In this document: in pieces, positions 23,201 to 34,605 of the stretch
How the letters are laid out: the number at the start of each line of letters is the position of its first letter
Numbering within the stretch: position 1 is the stretch's first letter
Assembly (NCBI GenBank): GCA_020744425.1
Contig: JAGMUV010000047.1
Location: 124,001 to 188,000, forward strand
Direction of reading: 5' to 3'
DNA length: 64,000 nt
Source of the DNA: Dactylonectria macrodidyma
Taxonomy: Eukaryota > Ascomycota > Sordariomycetes > Hypocreales > Nectriaceae
Made by a program: the position numbers and the translations under genes
Notes under the pieces: model-generated
What the model was told of the DNA's origin: nothing
What the model saw: the letters and a program-made list of their open reading frames with translations, nothing else
Database searches by the model: none

Positions 23201-23382
23201 ATCCCGAACTGCCCGGAATCGACTTTGGTTGTCATTGAGCGTGCGCTCCCGTGTGGTTCATCCGATATGTATGGGAAGTACTGAAACTTATGTCAATTAA
23301 TGAAGATCGCTGTCGCCTCGATACAATCAGCCATCACGCCAACTCCCTTCCTTTGAAGAGTATTGTTTTGAGAGCAATTGCC

Positions 23383-25481
23383 ATGGCCGAGGAACTGAGA
23401 AAGGCTGGGTTTTCTGGCCGCATTCTGGACAGCAGCTCAGCGGATTTTGCCGCTGCATCTCGCCGCTTCTCTGCCATTTCTGAAGCTAGAGCTAGATACA
23501 TTTCATTCCCAAAGACCCCAGAAGACGTTTCCACCGCCATAGTCTACGCCAGCAAGTATGTATCGCCCTGCAATCTTCCACCAAGAATTAACTGACCAGC
23601 ACTCCGCCTAAGAGCCAAGCTGGAGATCGCGGTCAAGTGCGGAGGACACCACGCTTCTGGCGCCAACAGCGTAGAAGATGGTCTCATCATCGATCTCAGC
23701 GAGCTGAGAGGCGTGGCACTCAACAAAGAGCGGACTGAAGTTACCATTGGCGGTGGATGTCTCTGGGAAGATGTCTATACCTTCTTGCGAAACGATGGCT
23801 TGGCTTGTATCGGGGGAGGAGTGCACAATGTTGGCGTTGGTGGCCATATCACAGGAGGTATGGGGACAGCACAGAAACAAACGATCCATCAAACCTTCCC
23901 TAATAAGATCTTGCTAACTCTTTGCTCAATTAGGTGGCTACGGTCCATTAACTCAGAAATATGGCATGGGTCAGTTCTCTCCACACCATTTGAGCCGGTC
24001 ACCAGCTGACTAAGTTGCGCACCAGCATGCGACAATGTCATCTCTGCCACTGTAGTTCTCGCCGATGGTAGGATTTTGCGTGCCAGTGACACCGAGAACT
24101 CAGATCTGTTGTGGGGCATCAAAGGTGAGTTGCAATCTGTATCCCAATGAAGGAGTTTTTCTAGTTCTCACGCTGGCAATGTATTCTAGGGGGCTCCTCG
24201 AACTTTGGAGTGGTGGTGAAGCTAGTGTTGAAGACTGTCCCCGACCCGGTATGTCTCGCAACGAAACAAACCCACGTGGCGGATACGTGGAAGAAGACGA
24301 CTTGACACGATCCTATGCAAGTTCAACAACTAACACCGAGTAAAACAACAGGGACCGTGGGTATTTCGCTCAATTGCTCTGTCTCCTTCAGACCTGCCCA
24401 CTATCATTCCAAGATTCGTGGTGAGTGTAATACGACTCAGTCGCCAGTAAACCAATTCTCACAGTATCCCAGGAACATTGCAATAACAACGAGAAGAAAA
24501 GCGAAGAAGTCGTCTTGGCTTTCCTGAATTTCGTCCGCGGCCCGCATAATGAGGTTGGTGGCCCATCACGACATTTCCGCCCTAGCGTGCAACCTTGCGA
24601 CACTTGACTCTGACCCATTTCCATTTGTATAGCCTCTTACACTATTAAATTTTACCTTGTGTGGGTCAGTCGACAAGTTCTCAGGGCTGTTCAAGTATTT
24701 CTTAGAAGGCTTGAACCCCTTGGGAGATACTACCACAAACTACCCATCTCTAGTTGAACTCAGCCACGCCCTCGATGAGTTGTTGCTTGCTGGCCCAGAT
24801 AGAATAGCGACCGCGGGTCTCCCTATCGTGAAAATTTCTTCAAAGCTCATTGAGGGACTTTGGCAGCGTTGGTTGGACTACACAAATTCCAACCCTGACG
24901 CCGTCAATACCAAGATTGTGTTTGAGATTCACAAGACCACAAGGCATCGCCCGGTAAGTCGGATCTGCATCAACTTCCCAAGTGTCTATTATTCCAGGAG
25001 CCTCGTCTACTCCTCTTGCCCTCTTTCTGACGTTTTGTCTTTTCACTACAGGAAGCCAGCTGTTTACGTGTCACTGAGCCGGTCCACAATATGCTCCTCA
25101 TTAGTGCAGAGTAAGCAGTTTCAGTTGAGAGAAATGAGATAGGCAGAGGCTGATGAACCACGTCAGGCACAACGAAGCAAAGAATGACGCCGTCGCCCTC
25201 GATTGGGTACACGAGACAGCCCAACTGGTCCGGCAACGCCAGGTCGAGGACTGGGGAAAAGATCTGGGAGTTTGGGCAAACGCTTGCATGCTGAACGAAA
25301 CTTCCGAGGACTGCTGGGGATCAAACTACCCCCGCCTCCAAAAGCTCAAGGTGAGATCAGTCTTCCGCTTAAGAGAAAGGATGAAAACCAACAGGCCATG
25401 CCCGACATGTAGGCCAACTATGACCCAGCGTGCGTCTTCAACCGGTTTTTCCCTATCGAACCTCGTCGCTCCCGCATCTAG
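23383..25481 (+). CDS. BBE-type FAD-linked oxidase
   Basis: Eleven exons: 23383-23555, 23613-23857, 23934-23969, 24026-24124, 24190-24248, 24352-24420, 24473-24553, 24633-24953, 25052-25110, 25167-25350, 25413-25481. They sum to exactly 464 codons plus stop. The FAD_binding_4 loop [10 protein letters not shown] carries His70, the expected site of covalent FAD attachment. Then come [19 protein letters not shown] and [16 protein letters not shown]; the C-terminus [18 protein letters not shown] ends with the usual NYDP...FN substrate-side motif. I do not see the second (cysteinyl) flavin link. These oxidases perform ring closures or two-electron oxidations. The ATG at 23383 has a strong Kozak context. 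One of the 11 exons is only 36 bases long. Confidence 0.88.
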
Positions 25482-25957
25482 GGACAATACAATTTCGGAC
25501 CACGGTACCAGCCTAGCTAAGCTAAACCCTAGATGATCCATTCCCAGGCATCGTGTGAATATGAGCGCGTTATTCGGGACAGCTAGACGAAGGGACGTAA
25601 GGCTATCAGATTCTCAGATCTCCATCCAGCCTGAGTGCTGTGAAATTAAAATGACCAGGTATTGAGGGTCAATTGGGAATTCGCTCGAGTCTAGAAGGCA
25701 AATACGCCATATTTTATCAGCGTTCATGAAAACGGTAGCATTCATTGAGTCATTTGTTCCAGTCCTGCCCTTTGCAAGATTTGCCGTAGGAGAGAAGTTC
25801 CAGTGAAGAAAGCTATATTTCAATATAAGTGGCTGTTGGATAGTATGTACCGGTTTTCCATTGATTGCTACTCTAAATCTGCTCTTTCACAACACACTAG
25901 AACTGGTCATATCAAGTCATCTCCCTTTGCAAGCCCTTTAACTCTCATCTTGAACAT

Positions 25958-26761
25958 TCAAGACAGCACGGAGCCTCCATTCACTGGCACAATTTGTCCG
26001 TTTACCCATGACGAGCCCTCCTCACACAACATGGCCACAACCCATGCCAGCTCCTCCGGTTCTCCCATCCGAGGTGCGACAGGAGTAGATTCCAACAGCT
26101 TTTGAGTCTTGTCATGAAATTCTTTGGGGAACCTTTTCACCGCCTCCGTGGCTACTGGTCCAGGTGCCACGCAGTTAACGGTACATCCGTATTTGCGGGG
26201 CAGTTCGCGGGCCCAGGAGCGAGTGAAGCTCTCGATCATGCCTTTGGAGCCAGCATATATGGTCATCTGCGGCTGCGGATCCCGCGCATTGTCCGACGAG
26301 ATATTGATGATTCGAGAATTCGATTTGGACAAATATGGCAACACGGCACGCGTCAAAAGATACGTACCACGTCCGTTAAGGTTCATGACGCGGTCCCATG
26401 CACCTTGATGCACGGCATCGTTTGGCTCGTCCGTGAAGAGCATGGCGCCAGTGCCGGCGTTATTGACGAGGACGTCGATTCGGCCTCCGTGTGCAGCGGC
26501 AGCAGCCGAGGCCAACTTAGCAGGACCCTCCAAGGTCGACAAATCTGCCTCCACGGCGAAGGCCTTTGCTGAAGCGGGCAGACTCTGACACACGGCTTCT
26601 GCTTCTGACTTCTGGGCGGGCGTTGGGTAATTGATGATAACGTGGGCTCCTCGGCCAGCAACCTCGTGGGCGGTCGCTGCACCAATGCCGCTGGAAGACC
26701 CGCTGATCAGGATGACCTTGCCGGCGAGGCTTTGGGATGAGTTGGCGGACGATGGGGTCAT
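25958..26761 (-). CDS. Short-chain dehydrogenase/reductase (classical SDR)
   Basis: Single exon, 267 residues. Cofactor loop GSSSGIG at residues 21-27, NNAG at 100-103, catalytic serine in NISSDN near 155, YxxxK as YAGSK at 169-173, then VAPGPVATE. The residues after the second strand (INYPTPAQ) do not end in acidic Asp, suggesting NADP(H) use. The family reduces or oxidises carbonyl/hydroxyl groups and often reduces aromatic polyketide quinones or naphthols. It is the only intron-free gene of the cluster. The shared promoter word lies 335 bases upstream. Confidence 0.93.
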   Translation of the reverse strand: MTPSSANSSQSLAGKVILISGSSSGIGAATAHEVAGRGAHVIINYPTPAQKSEAEAVCQSLPASAKAFAVEADLSTLEGPAKLASAAAAAHGGRIDVLVNNAGTGAMLFTDEPNDAVHQGAWDRVMNLNGRGTYLLTRAVLPYLSKSNSRIINISSDNARDPQPQMTIYAGSKGMIESFTRSWARELPRKYGCTVNCVAPGPVATEAVKRFPKEFHDKTQKLLESTPVAPRMGEPEELAWVVAMLCEEGSSWVNGQIVPVNGGSVLS

Positions 26762-27095
26762 GGTATTTTATTCTGGTTTTTGGAATAACGTGCAATGACG
26801 TATTTTTCATAAAACCTAGAGTCGGAGTGTTGCATTTAGGACCATTGCAATAGTTTAAGGAGGTTGGTTAGCTTTTTTAAAGGCGACACTCATAACCTCC
26901 CCCTTCCGTGAGCCCGAATCGTGATAGTCCTATGGGACTTCCGTTGGAATAAGTATTTACGAAATGGACTCAGCATAGCAATAGTCGCCCACCGGATGAG
27001 CGATACGGGAAGATGTGGTCCCGAAGTTCTGGGTATTTGATCATCGGCGTACATCCTTCCACTCCTCAATATTGCAGGGGGACTCTTGCTAACGC

Positions 27096-27104
27096 CGGCT
27101 CCAC
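27096..27104 (-). promoter_or_regulatory. Shared cluster promoter word GTGGAGCCG, copy 5
   Basis: Reads CGGCTCCAC on the + strand, so it is in the sense orientation of the dehydrogenase gene, 335 bases before its start. It lies 35 bases outside the edge of the decayed pogo element. Confidence 0.45.
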
Positions 27105-27719
27105 AACAGCATTCTAAGCTAAAATGCGGGGTGAGTTAGGTGACCCACTTTCCGATATGATACCTTTCCGATCGGCCTGGTGAAGACTAGCAAAAGACCA
27201 ACAATAAACTTCACTTATAAATAAAACAGTAGTTAAAGAAAATCACAATACATCAATAAAAAGTTCCTAGTTATGAAGACAAGGCTGCTCAATCGAAATC
27301 TCCAATCAAAAGTTAAAATACATACAAAATGCCTCACTTATTCTATATCTGAAGATATGGTGATGTCAATCCGCCGTCTCGTAGCTCTCACATCTGAAAT
27401 TGATATAAATATCAATTTAAGTCTTGATGAACGGCAGCTCTTTTCCTCTTCTTCGATTAGTTCAATTGCTTCTTTAAAGACTGATTTTCAGCCTCTAGAA
27501 GCCCCACTTTCTAAGTGAGGTTATAAAAACACTTACCTACAGTCCGGAAAAGCCGTCTTTTGGTTGGGCTATTGTGACTAACCTTAAATACTAAACGAGC
27601 CAATTGATGAATATCCTTCGAATGAATTGGGGTTCTGAATTCAATACATCCGAGGCTCCGATTCGCTTATGGCAATGTGATATTGCCTAATTGGACCGTA
27701 ATTTCCTAATTGAGGTCAT

Positions 27720-27931
27720 TGTAACTGTCTCAAGGTAGTGTATTGCAACTAGCTAGGCCACTCTACAGCGTATACCAAACTTAAGGAAAGAAGAAGAGGG
27801 AGAAAGAATAAGAGAAGGAGAGTAGAGGGAGGTCCATCCATAAATATACTCGTCATGGTGGCTTAAAGTCAAAAAGTGGGCCACGAAAGGCCGAGGGTTT
27901 CCGAGGCCACCTACGGGCACAGCCCGTTACA
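27720..27931. repeat. Solo LTR, 212 bases, nested in the decayed pogo element
   Basis: TGTAAC...GTTACA ends and a perfect 5-base target duplication GTCAT (27715-27719 and 27932-27936). No internal retroelement sequence remains, so it is the product of recombination between two LTRs. Orientation cannot be told because the ends are symmetric. Confidence 0.75.
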
Positions 27932-28079
27932 GTCATCAATAACCAACCTACTACTTAACGCCCTCTCTTTATCAATAGGCCACAACCCTGACCCTAACCA
28001 ACCAACTTTAGGGGTATTAGAGCTTTATTCCTTACTTAAAAATAGCAAAAAATAGAAAAGTCTCTTTCTAAATTGACCT

Positions 28080-29081
28080 AGTATCAAGCATTAGATTGGC
28101 CAGAGCTAAGGCAGCCTGATATGCAGTCTTTAGTAGACCAAAGACTGCAATATCCATACGCTGAAGAATGTAGCTCGTATGGGGAGGTAAATATAGTAAC
28201 TGGATCTTATTAGCTACACAAAGCCACATAACTTCCGAAGTTGCATATGAGCCATGTCCATCTAGAATAAGAAGCCGCCTTTCGTTCGCTTTAACTGGCG
28301 AGGTTTGAGGAATAAAGATTTCCTTTAGCCAATTTAAGCCAATAGAACCTGAAGTCCAGCCTTTTGATGATGAAGGAAAGCTCCAATTAGTCAGATAGTC
28401 CGTATCTTTAGGAAACCACTGTTGTTAGACGTCTTGGCATTGGAAGATGACCAATGGTTCAAAGAACCTTCCTAATGCAGAAATACCCTCAATAATCGTA
28501 ACCCAATGCCGTGAACCTGGGTATTTCTTAATAGTTGGCCTTTTCTGTGCTTGGCCAATCTCAAGTCCATTAGTTCCGAGTTTTGGAAGAGTCCGCTTTC
28601 ATCCATATTCCAACGGTTGCCAGAAGCTATATTCCTGATCCCTAGTTGGTTCAAAAGAGCGAAGAAATTGCGAATGATGTATGGATTGGCTCCATTAACC
28701 CTCCTTACATCAATTGCCTTAGCTCTGACTGTTTTGATTCGTAGGTTACGGCGTATAAAGCCGGTTATCCAACACGTTCCGAGTGGTCAGTTATCACCAG
28801 TTAAGGCCAAAAGAGAAGTCACTAACTGCCGGATCTGGCTATTTGTCAAAGCCATACCCAATCGGTCCTATAGGACTAGCCAATGAGAGAGTTGGTCTTC
28901 CTGGGCTGGAGGGGAGCCGCTGTTAGTGTTCGTGAGCCAATTTGTGGCACTCAGTGCCGTGAATTCGGTTACATAGGGTTGAGTAAGGTATGCCGTTGCG
29001 ATTGGCTGCTTTCTTGAGAGACATGCCATTTTGGGCATATTAAATAGCCAATTGGAGGTCTTCTGGGGCGTATTTGGCCAT
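28080..29081 (-). pseudogene. Pogo-type transposase relic
   Basis: The minus-strand frame starts MAKYAPEDLQLAI at 29081, a psq-type helix-turn-helix. It continues with LKKAANRNGIPYSTL, NRWNMDESG (first catalytic Asp), LLILDGHGSYAT (second Asp) and LPPHTSYILQRMD where the family has LQPLD. Several in-frame stops fall where glutamine codons are expected (TAA/TAG for CAA/CAG), as RIP C-to-T changes produce. Not functional. Confidence 0.8.
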
Positions 29082-29220
29082 GATGAATTGCTTGAATTGG
29101 TTGAATTGCCAGAATATGTAGTTAAATGAGGAAATAACGCGTGTGGTTGGAGACGTGTTGTTAATGTTCAGGTTAAAAGTGGACCAATCGGAAAGGTATC
29201 ATATCGGAAAGTGGGTCACC

Positions 29221-30198
29221 TGACTTACAGGGTCCTTTCTTCCTCAATGACGCCAACTGTTATGGGCGTTTGGCAAAAGAACTAGGTAGGTGTGTAGCAT
29301 TGACGATCTCACCAAACAATCCAAATCAGCATGTACCATACGACGTCGAATTACAACACCAAGCCTGTTGGATCCTTTATGATGAATGAGTCGCTCTAAT
29401 TACTGTTGATGCGGCGATAAGTTAACCAAGTTGTAGCGACGGTCCGTGGAATTAGACTGCAGCAGACAACGCTGAGTGGCTTCAGAGATTCAAATGCAAT
29501 GTCGGGATGCTGAAGGTGGACAGGCCTGGCCTCCCTGAAGAACCGAGAGGAGGGTTGTCCTACCAAGCAGCATGGACTTGAACATCTCGGATGAAAATCT
29601 CAACAACATTCTGCATGACATGAACTTTGAATTTGATAACCAGATTTTGGAGGTGCACAGACAGAGCAGATGGAAGATGCGGGTGGAGTCAGCCTCAACA
29701 TGACGGGCTTCAAAGACTAGGGCGCCTTGTATACAATTGAGGAGGTTCACTGATGGAAGTCAACAACGTGGTAATAACATGTTGTGGTGGTGATTCTTCT
29801 GTACGGTGCATACATTCAGTACACGGCAGCTATTCCCGATACCTCAACGTATCTACCAGATACCATAAAGGGTTTTGGGCGGCTGCAAATTTAGTACATG
29901 GGAAATTCCGACTTTTAATAGATGACGATAAATAAACATGATGGGACCAATGGCTTACGTTTGAACGTGTGACGATTGACGGATGAGCTCAAGAAATTTG
30001 CCAAGAAGGTGCACCAAGGAGTGGCTATGATTTACTTTGGGAATGAAGTCAGATTGAGCCTGGTCATGAACTAGAAATAGAGATAACCCAATGCATCGTT
30101 GTTGCAGGAAAAATTTGCGTCACAGCAGTCCAGCTCAGCTTGTTGGCTAAAGGCTGTCTGATCGGACGAAAGAGATGACCGAGCCATCATGGCTGTAT
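29221..30198. other. Intergenic region, no gene seen
   Basis: Between the decayed transposon and the 3' end of the regulator gene. Open frames are short and unlike known proteins. Confidence 0.55.
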
Positions 30199-32702
30199 TT
30201 AGATCAATCCTTGAAACCTTTGAGATATATCCTCTCCTTCTCCATTCATCATCGCAAGGTCCTGCGAATCACTGAATTCACCATTGGTGGATTCCCATAT
30301 TTGTTGCCTTTGTCCAAACGCATCAAAGAGACTCAGCAAGTCGTCTCTCATCTGAAACATGTCCGGGGCCGAGCTAACGAGATCCGCATGAGGGAGCATC
30401 ATCTCACCTAGGGGAAAGCCATCACTTGGGCGCACAGACCCGGCAGCGCGCCTGTTGCTGCTTGTACCGCTGGCGACGTGTGCGTGATGAACGTCAAGAC
30501 TATCAAGAGGCGCAGGGCTCTTGCTGTTTGGGGCCGTTCGACCGTCGAGCAGGTCTTGGTCTAGATGCAGCAGGCTCAGAGTCCTCATCCGTGGTACGAG
30601 ACCACGAATGCTCTTCCAGAGTCTTCGGCTGACTATGCTGTGACGGGAAAGCCCTCTCACCAGCTCCACTGCGCCAAGGAAGGGTTTGCGGCATGGGACA
30701 GCGAACACAGCCGGAGCGTGGCAAACAGCAAGAAAAATGACAGCCATAGCACTAAGGAGGAAGTAGTTGAAAGCATTCTGTTGTCGCGAGTAAATATCCG
30801 ACGTCGCGTGCAGGTGCATGAGAACCTGTATAGTGTCCAGGGCAAAATTAACTACGAGCCAGGCGCTGTTGGGGTTTGCGGAAATGCTAGCTGCGCTCAT
30901 TAGATGGTGCCGATATATTAGAATCCGGGCATAGTTTCCCCGGAGATACAAGAGGGCGCGTAACCGAAATAGGAGCCGCGACTGAGAGCGCGGTGCCAGA
31001 CCAAGCCGAGGATGGCGCAGTTGAAGATGAGATGGGATAGACTTTAGCCATTCTTGCGTGCAGAGATCTAGAGCCACTGCCGTATCGTCGGGAATAGTCT
31101 GGGATACTGATCCAAAGGGTGGAATGGCATCCCAGAGTTTCGAACACAGTCGACCGTATCCAACCATGCATTTGAGGCACGAGAACTCAGCATCCTGGTT
31201 AGAGTCATTTGGTCAGTCGGAATCGCCCTACCATCAAGCCTGCCTATGATCAAACGAGATGAGAGTGACTTACAGGCTCAGGAAGCTCAGAATCAATATC
31301 CTTATCAATAAGGGCGAAGGACAGACTAGTACCAAAGCTCCAGCGGCGGTCGAGCACATAGACACACCAAAAGACACGAATGGCGAGACGGCGAGAGTCT
31401 GGATCCTTGAAGTTATCGAGAAGACTCTGATTTCGGTGGAGGCCCATCTCCAAAGCTTCTCGCGCAGCGATGCCAATCGCCCGCCACGCCAGCAGTTCCT
31501 CATCACAATGGAAGTGATAGATACTCTGTTCTAGTCAGCAGCCGCAACAAGGGCATCCACAGGTGCAATTTCTTTCTTACCAGCATGGTCAGAAGTTGGA
31601 CCTCCTTGAGATCTACCCGAGGGTTCGAGATCCTGGCAACGTTCCTCTCAACCGACTCAACGATGGCGCTACTCAAGTCATTCGCGCCATTAGTCTCAAG
31701 GACAATGCCAATGGCCGCGGCAACTTTGGCAATCTCGATGTCTTTACTGCTTAACGTTATTACCGAAGATGTATCAGACACATCGTCGTTGAGTGGGCTG
31801 CCATTCCGGATGGCGGCTAGGATCTCTTGCGACCGTAGAGCATACTCGCCGATATCGATGAAAGGGTAGACGGACTCAACCTCTTCCTGGAAGACAACCA
31901 AGAACTTGGTAATATCGCTTGCAGTACAGTGATCCCAATAGCCAATATCTGTGGCCAACGGGGAACGCGATAACGTGGGAGACTGAGCACTGCTTGGGGG
32001 CGAGGACTCGAATGTAGGAATGCACATGCGGTTCAGAGACCGCTCTCCCATCATGATACTAAAGGCGGACCGCGTGGGCCCAACAAACTGGGGCTGCTTA
32101 GGGACACCTTCTCGAGGAGTCCAAGCAGGCGACTCGATGGTTATGATCTCTCGGGGATGAGATGAGTCGGATCGAATTTCCTGTGACTGCTCCTTGAGAT
32201 CCCTCACAACGCCGACCAAATCTTGAACCTGCTGGCGGAGCTGGGACAACTCATCGCTGAGAGTCTGGAATTGTTGGCTGCTTCCAACGCCGAGGAAATG
32301 TTAGCCTAAGCACAGTTCCGAAGGCATCTGGTGGATTCAAGAGACAGGCAGGCTACACACTCTACGTGCTTGTCCTTGACAGCCCTGGACGACCTCGACG
32401 CAAAGACACAGGTCAGGCCGGTAGAGACACACCGCTCGCATTTGGAGTCCCCAGCTGGGATGCACTTGAGTTTCCGCTTCTTACACTCATCACTATGTCG
32501 ACGAGTCTGTTAGCCATCTGGTTCGCATTGATATCATTCGCCCTCACCCCTGGTTAGCTTACCATGCAATAGACGTGTACTTGCCACGCTTTAGGGGCTG
32601 TATAATCTCGCTGTTGGTGTCGGCGTCAGCCCCGGCAGTATTCCGCTTTCTCGCTTTGGGTGCGGGCTGTGGTGTGTCAAGAGGCTTGGTGTCGGAATCC
32701 AT
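30199..32702 (-). CDS. Zn2Cys6 transcription factor with fungal_trans domain, candidate cluster regulator
   Basis: Exons 32702-32563, 32492 to about 32366, about 32280-31581, 31525-31274 and 31194-30199, about 735 residues. The intron after exon 1 splits the first cysteine codon; splicing gives ACDECKKRKLKC...CERC...C, a CX2CX6CX7CX2CX6C zinc cluster. A heptad region (LSDELSQLRQQVQDLV) follows. The middle homology region is seen as IYHFHCDEELLAWRAIGIAAREALEMGLHR and RVFWCVYVLDRRWSFGTS. The junction between exons 2 and 3 could not be placed without a phase conflict: either an unusual splice site or a small lesion. A near copy of the shared promoter word (GTTGAGCCG) lies 162 bases upstream, hinting at autoregulation. 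Confidence 0.85.
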
Positions 32703-33670
32703 GGTTCTTGGTTATGCCGAGGCAGGCTACAGGGTTGTCCGGAATGCAGAAACCAGTGGGAATATGGTAGGTGGATAGTTCTGAGGGGTATGGTCTGACA
32801 TAGTAATAGCTTCGGAATCGGTCCGAGGTTCCATTCCGAGAACATAAACATCCCGCCCCACGTCGGCTCAACCAAAGCCATATTGAACCGTCGGAACTTT
32901 CGGTCATACACTTATCACCCACCCACACGCTATTGGCGGTAACGGGCTTACTAGCGGCTGCGTAGAGACCACCAGATTAGCTCTCCCGCTTCCTTGTTGG
33001 TTGGGTACTTTAAGGTCATGGCATTGCCTTAAACTCCTGCTCTCTATGCTCTGGTATAATAGGGGGCCCCCTCATCAGTCAGTATGAAGCTAGCTAGTCT
33101 TGCGAGTAATAGTCGGCCCAAGCGCACTTGAATTCTGCATTTGACTATTGCGAACCTATTCGTGTCCTTGAATAAAAAGATATGGGAGAGCAAGGGCCAG
33201 TCCGTGCTCCTCACACTGGTTGTTTCGCCACTGGTCTACGTCTTCATCAACGAGCTTGTCTGACATCATGCAAGGATCAGGAACCTGAAATGCCCCTCTG
33301 GAATGTCACTGTCTGGTAAGGCATTCGTTTATTCATCCACTACCGTGCGGGCATAACTCAGTCGACCATTTTCTCATGCTCGTATTGCACACTGGGTTGG
33401 GGTTACTTGTTCGTCACGCTACGTGACGACCATCAAATACCGCAATCACGGGACAAACGCCAGTCGGAATTTTCGGAATTTTCCTATCCCACCATGTACT
33501 CAATACATATAGGACAACGCTGTTGCGTAGTATTGGTACCGTCTATCCTAAATCGCGCCTATATACTTATCTCCGCCGACCTGGGAGAAATGGGCATGAA
33601 GTACATGGTCCAAACACATGGTTCCGATCTCTGACACCCTGGAGAACAGCCCGAGACCTCCTGTCATTCA
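32703..33670. other. Intergenic region upstream of the regulator
   Basis: No gene seen. It contains the regulator's promoter and, at 32864-32872, CGGCTCAAC, a one-mismatch version of the shared word in the sense orientation of the regulator. Confidence 0.55.
32864..32872 (-). promoter_or_regulatory. Variant of the shared promoter word before the regulator (GTTGAGCCG)
   Basis: One mismatch from GTGGAGCCG, in the sense orientation, 162 bases before the start codon of the Zn2Cys6 gene. Confidence 0.3.
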
Positions 33671-34247
33671 TTACCCACTTGTGGCGAGGTCGATGATCTG
33701 AACCTTGTCAATCGCCGGCTGAAGTGCCTGGATAACGGCCTGGTGGGCAGGGTCTTTGAGGGCGTAATAGTCTCGATCTACGCTGCTATTGAATTTTATA
33801 ATGAATGCGTGGGTGATTCCTTGCTATCGAGATGTGAGAACATGATTCCATTGCGTGAACGAAATCAATTATATCGGCTGCACCATGCTGACGAGAGAAG
33901 GGACCGGGAAAGGAATAAAGTACTAGAGGCGCCCAAGGATCGAGAAAGGCGAGGTAGGCATGATGAAGTGGCTTTTTGAGGGAGATGATTCTTACCTGAA
34001 GCCCTTCAATAGAGATATCGGGACCACCCTCGATGGACTCAATGTATGGTTTCTTGGTTTCAGCATCGAGGCACTTGGCCTTCATGCCACGGATTTGTGA
34101 AGATAGCTGAGAACACACCTGTCAATAAGAGCGTTTTACTCCAGTCGGTATCAAACGCAGGAACGCGGTGTGTTGACATACATCTTCGATGACGTCGGTA
34201 TCAACGCCGGGCTTGAATTGCAATTGAACAATGCGAGTGATACCCAT
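33671..34247 (-). CDS. Dabb (stress-responsive A/B barrel) domain protein
   Basis: Three exons (34247-34182, 34118-33996, 33823-33671) give 113 residues, the usual length of a single dimeric alpha-beta barrel. It begins MGITRIVQLQFKPGV (first beta strand), continues with SQIRGMKAK and PDISIEGLQ, and after intron 2 reads QGITHAFIIKF and ends VIQALQPAIDKVQIIDL. All junctions keep phase. The family includes small cyclases acting on polyketide-like chains (olivetolic acid cyclase type) as well as proteins of unknown role. An exact shared promoter word lies 215 bases upstream, which ties it to the cluster. Confidence 0.87.
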
Positions 34248-34461
34248 TTTCAAGACTTAGTCGCTATTCAAAGCGAATTCACGAGTGAGACGTTTGATAG
34301 ATGGCGTCAAGAATATACAGCAGAACTCTCTGTCACCGTTAAGGAATGTGCAAGTGCCAGCCAAAGGCGAGTGCAGGGGAAACTTAATAACAAATGGGAC
34401 CCGGGAACCCACCTCGTGCTCGGCCCCTCGTTTCGGCCTGGCGGGGTTCCGAGACTTGAAA

Positions 34462-34470
34462 GTGGAGCCG
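34462..34470 (+). promoter_or_regulatory. Shared cluster promoter word GTGGAGCCG, copy 6
   Basis: Exact copy, 215 bases before the start codon of the Dabb gene (antisense to it). It marks the right-most cluster gene with this signal. Confidence 0.5.
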
Positions 34471-34605
34471 AAGGACAGTGATTAAAAATAACTACGCTTT
34501 CCTTGCCCGGCCGCACCGGAGGAGGCATACATACGGAAAAGCAGAGAGAATTGGAATGCTAAGGGAGGGCTCCATGAGAGGACGATGGGGAGGAAAAGAT
34601 TCGAT

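Larger units (their letters stand above)
27139..29220. mobile_element. RIP-decayed pogo/Tc1-type DNA transposon, about 2.1 kb
   Basis: Inverted termini of about 34 bases (starting GGTGACCCACTTTCCGATAT) lie at 27139 and, reversed, at 29220. The flanks read TA on the left and TG on the right, a possibly mutated TA duplication. The interior is AT-rich. A minus-strand transposase relic and a nested solo LTR lie within. Confidence 0.75.
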
